Origin: Tretioscincus oriximinensis | Lineage: Eukaryota; Chordata; Lepidosauria; Squamata; Gymnophthalmidae | Assembly (NCBI GenBank): GCA_022410635.1 | Contig: JAJVDF010000028.1 | Location: 1,933,849 to 1,997,848 of the forward strand | Direction: 5' to 3' | Length of the DNA: 64,000 nucleotides | In this document: positions 39,441 through 49,264 of the stretch, in pieces | How the letters are laid out: each line of letters begins with the position of its first letter | Position numbering within the stretch: position 1 is the first letter of the stretch | The notes under the pieces: model-generated | Databases searched by the model: none | What the model saw: only the letters and a program-made list of their open reading frames with translations | Told to the model about the DNA's origin: nothing | Made by a program: the position numbers and the translations under genes

Positions 39441-40769
39441 CTTCAGTTTCTCTGTATTAGAAAAAAAATGAAGATTTAAATGGTCATATTCAGGGCATAT
39501 AATGAACCAAGCACCTTGGACAACCTAGGGAAATTAAAGGAAACAAAGGGTAGTGGATTGACAATGACAATAATGAGAACCTCCCTTGCAATCTAAGAAA
39601 GATTGTATATGACTATTCAGTCTTGAGGAACTCAGTATTTGTTTATGACTAGATGGTATCAAGCAAGAACAGAAAGCATAGTCATTAAGTAGCTGTACCT
39701 CAGTTGTAAGACAATTTCCTGGAAAACAGGGGTTATCAATTTGATCTCCAGCATTTCTTTGGAAGATCATTTGCAAAAAGACAGTATAGATCTTTTTATC
39801 CTTACCTATATAGTCATCTAAATTTGATGATAAGCTCTTTTGAAATAGTAGGCAGCTGCTGAATTCTTTTTTGCATTGTGTTTTATTCTGGATTGTATCT
39901 TGCATAAGGACCATCTGCATGTGAGTTGATCCTGCCATAGGTTGCAATACCATGCAGCTGGAAGATTCCTATTATGAAATATAATCTAGAAAAGATCCTG
40001 AATCAAAAATCCTGGGACCATAAAATGCTATTTCAAGCATAAAACAATATTGTAGAAGTGAAAAAAGCAAGAGGCAAACTTTCTTCTTTTANTGCTAATG
40101 GGCGATTAATTAATACACTCATTACATTTGAAAGCTTAGATATACCTGCCTTCCCACTGAGAGACCCATGGCGCAATCAGTGGTAATTTAAAAATCAATT
40201 TCTCTACTGTAGTAATTAAATGTGTCCATTTAAACAGATATAATTGATAGTGCCTGCAAACTAATTTCCAAGCAGGAGCCCTTCAGGGATTCTGGCACTT
40301 AACAGATATGGGTTCTGCTTTTTCATTCAAACTCTGAAGAGACTTGGCAACTAAATTATTGGTGGGGTTGTGGTTGAATGTCTGTGAAAGGTATCACAAG
40401 GTAAAATACTTGACTTTAATCTTCAACGTGATTCCAGGACAGACAAATGGAATAGGCCATACAGTACTCTTGTGTATCAGAAGCAGCTTGAATGCATTTA
40501 GGAAAGTATTTAGTTATACAATGTATATTAGTCTAGCTAGATAGCTTGTATATACTGCATATCTTGACCTCAGGTTTTTCATTGCACAATAAAACAAACA
40601 GACAAATAAGCAGGCAGACCAAAAAGACAAATCATTTTGGTTATCCAATATCATTCAAATGTTTTGCCTATTTGACCTGCTCATTGAATTCTAATTTATT
40701 TTGTAGTGCAATAAAAAACAAGATGTCACAATGTCCAAAATGGCTGTGTTGAATATATAAGATCTTGCC

Positions 40770-41098
40770 TTAAGATCTGCAGGGGAGGCCCTCCTGACTG
40801 TAGCAACTCCCTCAATGGCAGTGTGGGTGGGAACCCAGAATGGGGCCTTCTCTGTGGCAGTCCCTAGACTATGGAATAGTCTCCCTCCTCAAGGTGCGCC
40901 AATCACCAGCTCTATGTGGATTCATAAAATGTTTGAAGATGCACCTCTTTGTCTTGGCCTTTGGCTTAGAAACTGCTATCCCTCCCCCATTTTTTAGATG
41001 TGGTTGTTTTTAATATGTCAATCGTGTTTTTATTGTTAACCGCCCTGAGACTTTGGGGTATAGGGCAGTATAAAAATATAAATAAAAATAAATAAATA
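40770..41098 (+). mobile_element. L2/CR1-like LINE 3' end
   Basis: Encodes VGTQNGAFSVAVPRLWNSL, followed by the CCGCCCTGAGAC-TTTGGGGTATAGGG 3' end and an (AAAT)n tail. Confidence 0.78.
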
Positions 41099-41263
41099 TA
41101 CTGTATATTTCTGGGCAGATCACAATAGAAAAATTATAAAAACAAGTAAAATAAGATAGTTAAAAATGATGACAGCACCTGCAAGAAGAGAGGATATAGC
41201 TGGCTCAGCTGAAGACCTGAATGAACAGGTTTGTCTTAAACACATGCAGCATAAATTAGAAAA

Positions 41264-41345
41264 TGATAAGAACATAAGCAGAGTCCAGCTGAATCAGGTC
41301 AGAAGCCCAATCAGGCCAGCCTTCCATCCCACACAGTGCTTCACA
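41264..41345 (-). mobile_element. CR1 3' tail fragment abutting a SINE
   Basis: GATAAGAACATAAGCAGAGT through CATCCCACACAGTG is the complement of a CR1 3' end. It runs directly into the SINE body at 41346. Confidence 0.6.
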
Positions 41346-41490
41346 GACTGCAACTAGGTAAATGGGAACCACCACAGCCTGATGGGGAAGATAGAATGTA
41401 AGCCTTCTGGCAAAAAATAACCTTATAAGCCGCTTTGAGTCCCTTTGGGTGAGAAAAACAGGATATAAAAAGCAATTCTTATTCTTCACC
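41346..41490 (+). mobile_element. tRNA-derived SINE (family A), 3' half
   Basis: ACTGCAACTAGGTAAATGGG, CCACCACAGCCTGATGGGGA, AAGCCGCTTTGAGTCCCTTT, then AGGATATAAAAAGCAATTCTT. The head is missing and replaced by CR1 sequence. Confidence 0.72.
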
Positions 41491-41679
41491 ACCTGTGGGC
41501 ATTCTGAAGCACAAATCAGTGGCAACTCCTTGCAATAGGCACTTAGTGGAAAACCTGCCCATTTTTCCAATCTGGATGCAGCACTGCAGTAGCCATTTAG
41601 CTTTTCCACTGGAGCTTTGTGTCATTTGACCAGAGGTCACAAAGACGATAATAATTAGGATAATTGATAAGTTCTGTGT

Positions 41680-41860
41680 GGCCAGCAAGGAGCCTTGTAG
41701 CACTTGGAGACTAACAGGAGAAAGGTAGGTGGCCTGAGCTTTCGTAGACACATATATTTCTTCAGATGTAGACACATCTACGAATGTTCACTCCATCTAC
41801 CTTTCTCCTGCTAGCCTCCAAGTGGTACAAGGCTTCTTGCTGGATTATTTCTCTGTGTTC
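41680..41860. mobile_element. PLE foldback insertion, second subfamily, 10-bp target duplication
   Basis: The inverted arms (about 41683-41760 and 41775-41840) are related to but distinct from the other PLE copies (GGAGACTAAC, GAGAAAGGTAGGTGG). AGTTCTGTGT flanks the unit at 41670-41679 and 41861-41870. Here the longer arm, with the complement of the CAGAGAAATA tail, is on the right. Confidence 0.7.
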
Positions 41861-42689
41861 AGTTCTGTGTTTGGTAGTCACTACTTGCTGTTTTGTTTGT
41901 TTATTCACTCACCAACCCACCCATTCTCCAATCCATCATCATATTGCCCTTCAGCTAAACAAAATAAGAAAAGAAATACTATCCAAAGTGATCGTAAAAA
42001 AATTTCGCTGTTTTTCTTGCTAATTTAAATTCCTTTTGAGTAAACATGGGACGGTAATGCCACCATTTGATGAATGTTCTGCTACCTTGCAGAAGCTGTT
42101 ATTTAGGACCTCTGCCAACAAGAGGTTCTGACTTGATTTCTGGCACTGTCGAATTAAAGAATAGTGAGGGTGCACAAGCAGTAAATCCTGTCCTTTCCAA
42201 ATTCCTGTTAAGGACAGTCCTCTTGAGATAGAACTTCTGAATATTTTAAAGATGATTATCATATGCTTAGACCTGTAAATTATGCTTATGGTTTTTCTAA
42301 CTCCCTATTCTTATTGTGAATTCTCAAACAGAAACTGCTAACAACACATTTGTGGTCTCTTAACAATGGACAGACAGTAATTGAGAATAGAACTGTGATA
42401 TATTCAGTACAATGCTATAAATTAGAACATATTTGAATAACCTCTGGCTAAAACTGAGCACCACACAATAATAGATAAGGGGTGTTGGTTGTCTCATATT
42501 TTCTACTGTAGATGCCTGGTGTCAGAAAAGGTTAAAAGTGATAGTCAATCCTTTTTCTAAAAATACTGGTATTTTACATTACAGTTCCACTTCTGACCAG
42601 TAAGACATCCACTTCTGCAAAGACTTTAGGCTGAGATTGAACCAAATTACAGACATGACTAGCAGTAAAGTCCACATAATGTGGGCATG

Positions 42690-42915
42690 GGTTTCATCTT
42701 CCCCATCCCCTAATTCCCTCCCCAAAGACCCCCTCGATCTCCTTTCCATTCTATCTAGTCCCCAGGCACCCTTTCCTCTTTGCTTTCCTGTCTTCTCCTC
42801 CCCCTTCCTGCCTTCTTCCTGCCTTTCTCACTCCTTCCCCTTCCTTCCTGCCTTCCCTCCTTCTCTTCCTCCCCTACCCGCTCCTTTCCTCTGTCCCCCT
42901 CGTCTTTCCTTTTCT
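42690..42915. repeat. Polypyrimidine (C/T) tract, ~220 bp
   Basis: Long, nearly uninterrupted C/T strand with CCTTCCT and CTCCTTCC units. It underlies a proline/serine-rich ORF that I do not consider coding. Confidence 0.85.
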
Positions 42916-43617
42916 CTCCATGAATTTACCTACATTTTCAAGGAAATCCTGATGGAAATCCTAGCTTGAGATTGCCTGATCAGTATCCTTTCTGTCATTG
43001 GTTACTGGCTTTTCTTTTTACATGGGTGGGGAATTCAAGAGAAAAACCTTACAATTTAAACTCACTTAAGTTTTGGAAGGGTTTTTTCCTTTGCATGTTG
43101 CTTTTTCCTGTTTAAATTTAGCAGAAAAACAAATAAACAACTGACTGACCTCCTAGCCTCTTGTTGAAAGTTAGAGCTGCAGGTTTCAGCAAGTCTTGGA
43201 AGCTCTTGCAGACAATGTCCACATGGCGTCATCAAGGCACAATGGCAGGATCTTGGGCAAAGGCTACAAGGGCTAAAGCCCTCGGCAGCAGGTTAGTGGC
43301 CATTTATTGGGGACAGCAAGTTGTAGGCTGTTTAAATTTAAATTTCTCCCAGTTGCGTCTACTGGGTATATCCCAGCAGCAGCAGCCATGTACTGCACAT
43401 GTCCCAAACACCACCACGAGCCACTGCTGCCATGCACCATTGTATTTTTGCTCTGTAGCTCTGTATGCGCTGCCACCTGTCTGTCTGTGTGCTGCTTTGC
43501 CTGTCTGCCTTGGGCTGCTACCACAGCCCCTGCATAGACAGCTGAGAGTGGGAGACAGAGAGCATAGGGCAAATGATGTCACTTCTGGAATCTGTTTCCA
43601 GGAATGGCACTCGGAGT

Positions 43618-43699
43618 GACATCACTTCCTGTCCTGCCCCAGAAATGACATCACTTCCTATCCCACCCCAGAAATGACATATCTTCCTGTCCCACCTGG
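43618..43699. repeat. 29-bp minisatellite, about three units
   Basis: The units at 43618, 43647 and 43676 share GACATCACTTCCT and CCCCAGAAAT. A related GATGTCACTT/GTGATGTCATTTC block recurs at about 57105-57240, so the sequence is dispersed. Confidence 0.75.
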
Positions 43700-45041
43700 C
43701 AAAAAACTTAATTTTTTTTAGTTTTTTTAAAAAAGTAATAACGGTTATTTCCACTACTGAATTCTGCCAATTATATGGAACAAAATCCCACATAATCATG
43801 ATATTACAGTGTAAAAGTGTCCATGTCTCGATGTAGCCCTAGGTATACGTTTTGCCAAAACCAAGATATCAGACCATGGAGGCATGCAAATGGTATACCT
43901 CCATGATCTGGTATACCATGGGAAACCTTTTTGGGTGGCACTCTAGGAAGCTGCGAGAAATGAGCCTGCCTCAAACCAAACAAGTTGGAAACTCTGAAGG
44001 TCAGGACCTTTTGTTCTTACAAGTTTTAACATTGTTTAAAAATTCATGCATAACAAAGTTTATTGTTTGAAAAATTCTGTTAACAGAAGAGTCCAAAACG
44101 TGATTATATCTGTAATGGGAAGAGCTGGATTTCTTCAGTGTCCAAAATGCACAGTGAATGCATTTGGTGTTCTGTATATAAAATAAACACATTTTTGGCA
44201 CCCACTTATTTTCTCTTAGAATATTAACTTTAATCTTTTTAGTGATTTAAATAACTTGTTCCCACATGCTTTGTAAATGGTTTTGAAAATGGTCTCCCTT
44301 CACAGTGGCTTGACAGCCTATTTTTCATTCTAGACCTTATGAGGATTTTCCTGCCTAAGATGGACTTTTTCTAGACTAAAGTGTATTCATGTTATTTCAG
44401 GTCTGAGTCTGTCTCGGTGCTCTAGTCCTTTTTTATGATGTGGGACCAGAGATTCAGAATTTTTGAAATGGAAACTACTTCTTGGGGTAAGGAAAACAAT
44501 CCTAATTCCTTCCTTTCCAATCACATGCATTGCTGTATGTATGGGGAAAGTGGATGCTTGGGAATTCACCAAAAGCAGAATCCCAATGGTTTTCTTCTTC
44601 TTGCACACATCCAGATACACGCGCACACATATCTTTGTCCCCTTCCCAGCAAAGCTGCACAAAGATGTGTGGAGAAAAGAAGACCTGAGGAGAAGCAGGT
44701 GCCATGTCATGATCAGCTTCTGCACTTTTACATCTTTGCATAAAGCAGATAAGCTTATTTATAGAGAGACAGTCAGCAAAAATAGGTTTTCACCTCAGCT
44801 TCGCAATAATTTTTATTTTCTGACATACACACATCTATCCCTTAACGTAGTAGTAAGACTATTTTTCCTCAAAACTGCTCCATCTTCTTTCCCTCATCCT
44901 CAAAGCTTCAGACCACATTTGTACTTTTGTGGGGGTTAAAATGTAAATCACAAGGCATGATGTCAAAGAAAATGAAGAACTGAAGTGAACCTCTTTTTGG
45001 TAACTGTCTCTTAAGCAAGCTACATTGCTTTGTATACAGAT

Positions 45042-45253
45042 TTCAGAGAAATAGCTGTGTTAGTCTAGTAGAAAGTCCAGCAAAGGAGCTAGTAGCACTT
45101 TTGAGACTAACTTGAGAAAAGTGGGTGGCATAAGCTTTCATAGACATGTCTACTTCTGCTTGGTCCCTCAGCATCTGTAGAAGTAGACGTGTCTACAAAA
45201 GCTTATGCCACCCACTTTTCTCAAGTTACTCTCAAAGTGCTACTAGCTCCTTT
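45042..45253. mobile_element. PLE foldback insertion with 13-bp target duplication
   Basis: Inverted arms meet at about 45145-45180. The flanks TTTGTATACAGAT (45029-45041) and TTTGAATATAGAT (45254-45266) match at 11 of 13 positions. The left end carries the TTTCAGAGAAATAGC tail. The hammerhead-like core is decayed: CTGTAGA instead of CTGAAGA, and CAAAA after stem II. Confidence 0.72.
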
Positions 45254-45269
45254 TTTGAATATAGATGTG

Positions 45270-46690
45270 GGAGTATAGAGGCTAATCAGTGCATCTCCTT
45301 TTGTCCAGTGGGTGGGAATTGTAGAGATGGCTGGAAAGGAAAACTTGCAAAGTTCTGGACTGTGGCCATGAGAAAAGGAATTGGTATGAAAAATAAAATC
45401 ACAAAGTGAATTCAGTTACCTTTTCCTCTTCCACACTCTGGACAGGATTAAATCCTGGCTGTCTGAAAAAAAAAAGTAAACTATCATTAAATTTCCCCAA
45501 ATATCTGCAAATAATGTTGGGTTCTGCTGGTATATAAGCATATCAGGTAGTAATCCCCTTGGAATGCAGAAGAAGTTACTTCTTAGTAAGTGTAAAGATT
45601 TTAAAACAAAGAATGTATATGTACGTGTTTCCTTTGTGTATTTTGATGAAGATAGGCAACAGAGTAATCCAGATTAAAGTCTTGGCTTTTGTTAATAAAA
45701 ATAATATTGCATTCTATACAAAATGCTAAAATTATAGCAGGGTGTAACAACTAGCAAAACATACATGAAAAGGCTGTATTTGCATAGCATCTGCTACAAG
45801 CAGGTTGAATTTCTATCCAAACTAACTAGGCGTTATTTTTATACACACTGGCCAAAAGCCATAGGAATGTCATCCATGTTGCAGAATCTGTAAACAGTTG
45901 GTCCATCTGGAGAGACATCAGCTCACCCATAAGTCCCTTTTCAATGTAACATGTGCCACAAAACCTCAAAAATCAAAATGAATTCCAAAGTCATCAACAG
46001 TTTCAAAATAAGAACAACCAAAGTGANGCTAAACAAGATCAAAGTTCAGAGACTGCCAAGGAAGATAGACTCATTCGTGGCATAAAAGAAAAGTGAGATC
46101 CTGTGTGCAGCATAGCACACAAGGGCTGAAAAATTATGTGCCATGAAAACGATGAATCTGCATCAATCAGTATTGCTGGATATTTCATTGTTTACCATTT
46201 GACTTACATTGGAGGATATTTCATTGTTTCAACATTCTGCTTACATTTATGTGTAATGTAATATATATATAGGGTTCCCACAACAAATCAGGAATAGACG
46301 TTTGCAACTTTAATGGACATAGATTAATTTTCACCAGGTGCCATCAGGTGTTGGGGGTATGTGTGTCACTTTTTCACATTCATTAAAGGTATAAACTTTT
46401 ATCCTGGATTTTATCTGGTAACCTTAAGTATATATGGTTAGTTCTTTTAACAAAAGACACACAAAAATCCCATTAACATGTCCACACTGTCAAGTAGATT
46501 TTTCAGTATCCTTCTTGAAGAATGGCTGTGAAACTAAAATCAAACCTGATATGTAAGCTATTTTAAATTATTTCTGTATAGTTTGGGTAATAGTAATGGT
46601 GATTGGTAGGAATAGAACATCACAACCACATCCTTCAGTCCTCATGCAACCGGAGTTGATTCCTTTTCGCTATTACCTGTTTTCTTTGAA
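45270..46690. other. Intergenic; nothing recognised
   Basis: AT-rich, one ambiguous base near 46027. Confidence 0.5.
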
Positions 46691-46793
46691 CTGGACTTAG
46701 AAGTCAATTTCAGAGAAATAGCCGTGTTAGTCTAGCAGAAAGTCCAGCAAAGGGGCTAGCAGCACTTTGAGACTAACTTGAGAAAAGTGGTTG

Positions 46794-46831
46794 GCATAAG
46801 CTTTCGTAGACAGGTCTACTTCTTCAGATGC
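46794..46831 (-). ncRNA. Hammerhead-ribozyme-like core, mirror copy
   Basis: Identical to the motif at 47713-47750, on the opposite strand in the left arm of the PLE palindrome. Confidence 0.48.
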
Positions 46832-47052
46832 TGAGGGACTAATGCCAGGGTCAGGTATTTATAGGGAAATGTGTATGGGAGAAGACAAAGCATATGCAAC
46901 TGTAGGGAGGTGTTGAATTGCAGGTAAATAGCAGGAACTAATCTCCTTAAAAAGACAGGTAAATAGCAGGAACTAATCCTCTTATGTAAAAAAGTGCCTG
47001 GGGCAACAAGGTGCAATGTCTGGTAGAGAATCAATCAAATACTTAACAGGTG

Positions 47053-47265
47053 TCATAAAAATGTATAGTTGGCCAGGAAACCATTGTCTCTGTTAAGTCC
47101 TTTGCTGATGGCCTGGAACTTGTGAATGTATTCAAGTTCTGCTGCTTCTCTTTCAAATCTTCCTTTGTAGTTTCTTTGTTCAAGAACTGCAGTCCTGAGG
47201 TCTGAGAGAGAATGTCCTGGAAGGTTAAAATGTTCAGCAACTGGTTTCTGTGTGTTTCCATTTCG
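47053..47265 (-). pseudogene. PLE endonuclease C-terminal fragment (left arm, mirror copy)
   Basis: This is the mirror image of the fragment at 47279-47491. It has the same 70-codon frame and the same stop, on the opposite strand. Coordinates of the two copies sum to 94544 throughout, so there are no indels between the arms. Confidence 0.8.
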
Positions 47266-47278
47266 AATATCTGATTAA

Positions 47279-47491
47279 CGAAATGGAAACACACAGAAAC
47301 CAGTTGCTGAACATTTTAACCTTCCAGGACATTCTCTCTCAGACCTCAGGACTGCAGTTCTTGAACAAAGAAACTACAAAGGAAGATTTGAAAGAGAAGC
47401 AGCAGAACTTGAATACATTCACAAGTTCCAGGCCATCAGCAAAGGACTTAACAGAGACAATGGTTTCCTGGCCAACTATACATTTTTATGA
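47279..47491 (+). pseudogene. PLE reverse transcriptase/GIY-YIG endonuclease C-terminal fragment (right arm)
   Basis: This 70-codon open segment ends at a TGA. The motifs VAEHFNLPGHSLSDL and GLNRDNGFLANY match the C-terminal part of vertebrate Penelope-like ORFs, downstream of the GIY-YIG nuclease core. The RT domain and the GIY-YIG catalytic residues are absent because the copy is 5' truncated at the palindrome centre. It is not functional by itself. The frame is intact, which suggests a young insertion. Confidence 0.8.
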
Positions 47492-47712
47492 CACCTGTTA
47501 AGTATTTGATTGATTCTCTACCAGACATTGCACCTTGTTGCCCCAGGCACTTTTTTACATAAGAGGATTAGTTCCTGCTATTTACCTGTCTTTTTAAGGA
47601 GATTAGTTCCTGCTATTTACCTGCAATTCAACACCTCCCTACAGTTGCATATGCTTTGTCTTCTCCCATACACATTTCCCTATAAATACCTGACCCTGGC
47701 ATTAGTCCCTCA

Positions 47713-47750
47713 GCATCTGAAGAAGTAGACCTGTCTACGAAAGCTTATGC
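47713..47750 (+). ncRNA. Hammerhead-ribozyme-like core in PLE 3' end
   Basis: In order: GCAT (stem I 5' side), CTGAAGA (CUGANGA core), one extra A, a perfect GTAGAC/GTCTAC stem II with a CT loop, GAAA, GCTT (a very short stem III region), then ATGC pairing with GCAT. Hammerhead motifs are known from PLE terminal repeats. The extra A before stem II and the minimal stem III depart from the standard fold, so activity is unproven. The mirror copy is at 46794-46831 on the minus strand. Confidence 0.5.
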
Positions 47751-47810
47751 CAACCACTTTTCTCAAGTTAGTCTCAAAGTGCTGCTAGCCCCTTTGCTGG
47801 ACTTAGAAGG

Positions 47811-48644
47811 ATTATCTCAAATCAACTGCCCTCTCCTGCACCCTAAGCCAGGAGGACTAATTTTACATATAGAATCTGAGTAGCCTGCAGTGTTCTTCTT
47901 CAGGCCAGGAGGAAGTGGTTTGCATTGTCTATTCCATGAAATAAGTGTGGAAAGGATCTTAACAAGTCTAACAAATAGGGTGTTATAAATAACTTTTACA
48001 ATATGATAGAAATTATAAGATGGCAGTTCTGTCTCTTCAAGAGATGGAACACATATATTCATGTGCTTCATCACTTTGATTGGGAAANAAGCTGATCTCA
48101 TGGCTCTTCCTCATTCCTGCTCAAATACATGCTGAAGCAGAGCAGTTTGGTGTTTCTGCCCAAGATGTTTTGAGAGGTATGAGAAACAACCATGTACGTC
48201 AGTCACTTTGTGTGTCTCTGGCTGCATTTCCACTTGGGGGAAAAACTGGTTGGGAGAAAAGCAAAGTGACACTTTTCTCCTTCTCCCATGGGGCTGAAAA
48301 GTAGGGCAGGATTAGGGCAGACTCAGAGGATAGGCCTCCCCTCTGAGGGCCTCCCACCACTGAATGTCTTCCACTCCTGCTCAAAACACGCTCCGATTTG
48401 CAACAGGGCATTCTGATGGACAGAGAATCAACGTCAGTGCTGAATAAAAACAAACTGCATTTCTCAACAGTAATTTTGGTTCTTTAGGGAAAATCTCCTG
48501 AAACTTCAAGTTGCCATCAAAACTCTGCATGGCTACTTGGTTTTCATTTAAACAGAAAAGGAATCAGTGACCCCGTTTTAACTTCCACCACTCACCCTCC
48601 CCCAGTGAGATCTGGACTTCCTAAACATCACCATGTTACTCAGC
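47811..48644. other. Intergenic; nothing recognised
   Basis: Moderately GC sequence with one ambiguous base at 48088. No gene or repeat was recognised. Confidence 0.5.
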
Positions 48645-48651
48645 CCAAAGT

Positions 48652-48813
48652 TAGGCAGACCAGATGACCCCTTTTTTGAGGGGAGTGTGTGTTGAAAACA
48701 CAGTTTTGGGATGCCTCCCAATTTTTTTTCCTCAAAAAACCCAAAAAAACAGGAGGCACCCCAAAAACAGGTTTTCAAACCACCACCCAAAAAGGGGTCA
48801 TCTGGTCAGCCTA
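48652..48813. mobile_element. 162-bp hairpin MITE
   Basis: Long imperfect inverted repeats begin TAGGCAGACCAGATGACCCC at the left; the right end is the complement of TAGGCTGACCAGATGACCCC. The arms extend over most of the element. CCAAAGT is duplicated at 48645-48651 and 48814-48820. The ends resemble a MITE family with TAGG-TGACCAGATG termini that I recall from other reptile genomes. The short ORFs here are arm artefacts. Confidence 0.7.
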
Positions 48814-48989
48814 CCAAAGTGAATATATGTCAGATAAGTCTGTACATTGTGGTGGTACAGCAGAAGAGACAAAGCAGAGGACAGGGCTTTAAGTATGCTT
48901 TCTTTTGTTCTGCTGATGAAATGCTTCAAACAGAACTTATTCCCTGCTCCCACAGTGGTCTTAAGGCATCAGTCAGGTCTTGCCTATGA

Positions 48990-49262
48990 CATAAGAGTCA
49001 ATTTGGTCTTGTGATTAGCATTCGTACACTTGTCTGGTAGTCTTCCAATTTGATTCTGCACTCCTCCATGAAGCAAGCTGAGTGATCTTGGATAAGGCAT
49101 AGTTGTTTGGAGCTCTCTTAGGCTCCCGCCCCCTTACACCATAAGGTGTCTATTGGGAAAAGAAAATGTAAGCAGCTTTGAGTCCCTTGGGTTGAGAAAA
49201 GTGGAGTATAAAAACCAACTACTGCTACTACTCTTCTTCCTTCTCCTCCTCCTTCCACTTCT
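48990..49262 (+). mobile_element. tRNA-derived SINE (family B)
   Basis: TTTGGTCTTGTGATTAGCAT, CCAATTTGATTCTGCACTCC, AGCTGAGTGATCTTGGATAA and CAGCTTTGAGTCCCTTGGGT; the end is a CTT/CTC-rich tract. It is a common squamate SINE layout (tRNA-like head, L2-like tail). Confidence 0.75.
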
Positions 49263-49264
49263 CT

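Larger units (their letters stand above)
41871..45028. other. Intergenic with low-complexity and GC-richer block
   Basis: Holds the C/T tract (42690), a GC-richer block at 43160-43620 with a 152-codon ORF that I do not recognise (overlapped by antisense ORFs), the 29-bp minisatellite (43618), and a 43870-43915 imperfect hairpin (CATGGAGG/CCTCCATG). ORFs at 44387-44939 overlap on both strands and show no domain. Confidence 0.5.
46704..47797. mobile_element. Penelope-like element, giant inverted pair (palindrome)
   Basis: Two copies of a PLE 3' end lie in inverted orientation. The arms are 46740-47265 and 47279-47804 (526 bp each) around a 13-bp spacer centred on 47272. Every segment I compared is identical between arms, including two sets of mirrored reading frames. 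The left arm carries an extra ~36-bp tail (TTTCAGAGAAATAGCC…) absent from the right. The direct repeat CTGGACTTAGAAG at 46691-46703 and 47798-47810 brackets the whole structure, although part of the right copy overlaps the element's own terminal sequence. This indicates that the inverted pair inserted as one unit. Each arm holds the C-terminus of the PLE endonuclease ORF followed by a 3' UTR with a hammerhead-like core. Confidence 0.85.

Noticed and set aside
43161..43619. 152-codon ORF in a GC-richer block
   Set aside because: Overlapped by several antisense ORFs, shows no domain, and ends in a minisatellite; probably compositional.
44387..44939. Overlapping ORFs of 100-158 codons on both strands
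   Set aside because: No domain, mutual overlap and no splice or homology support.
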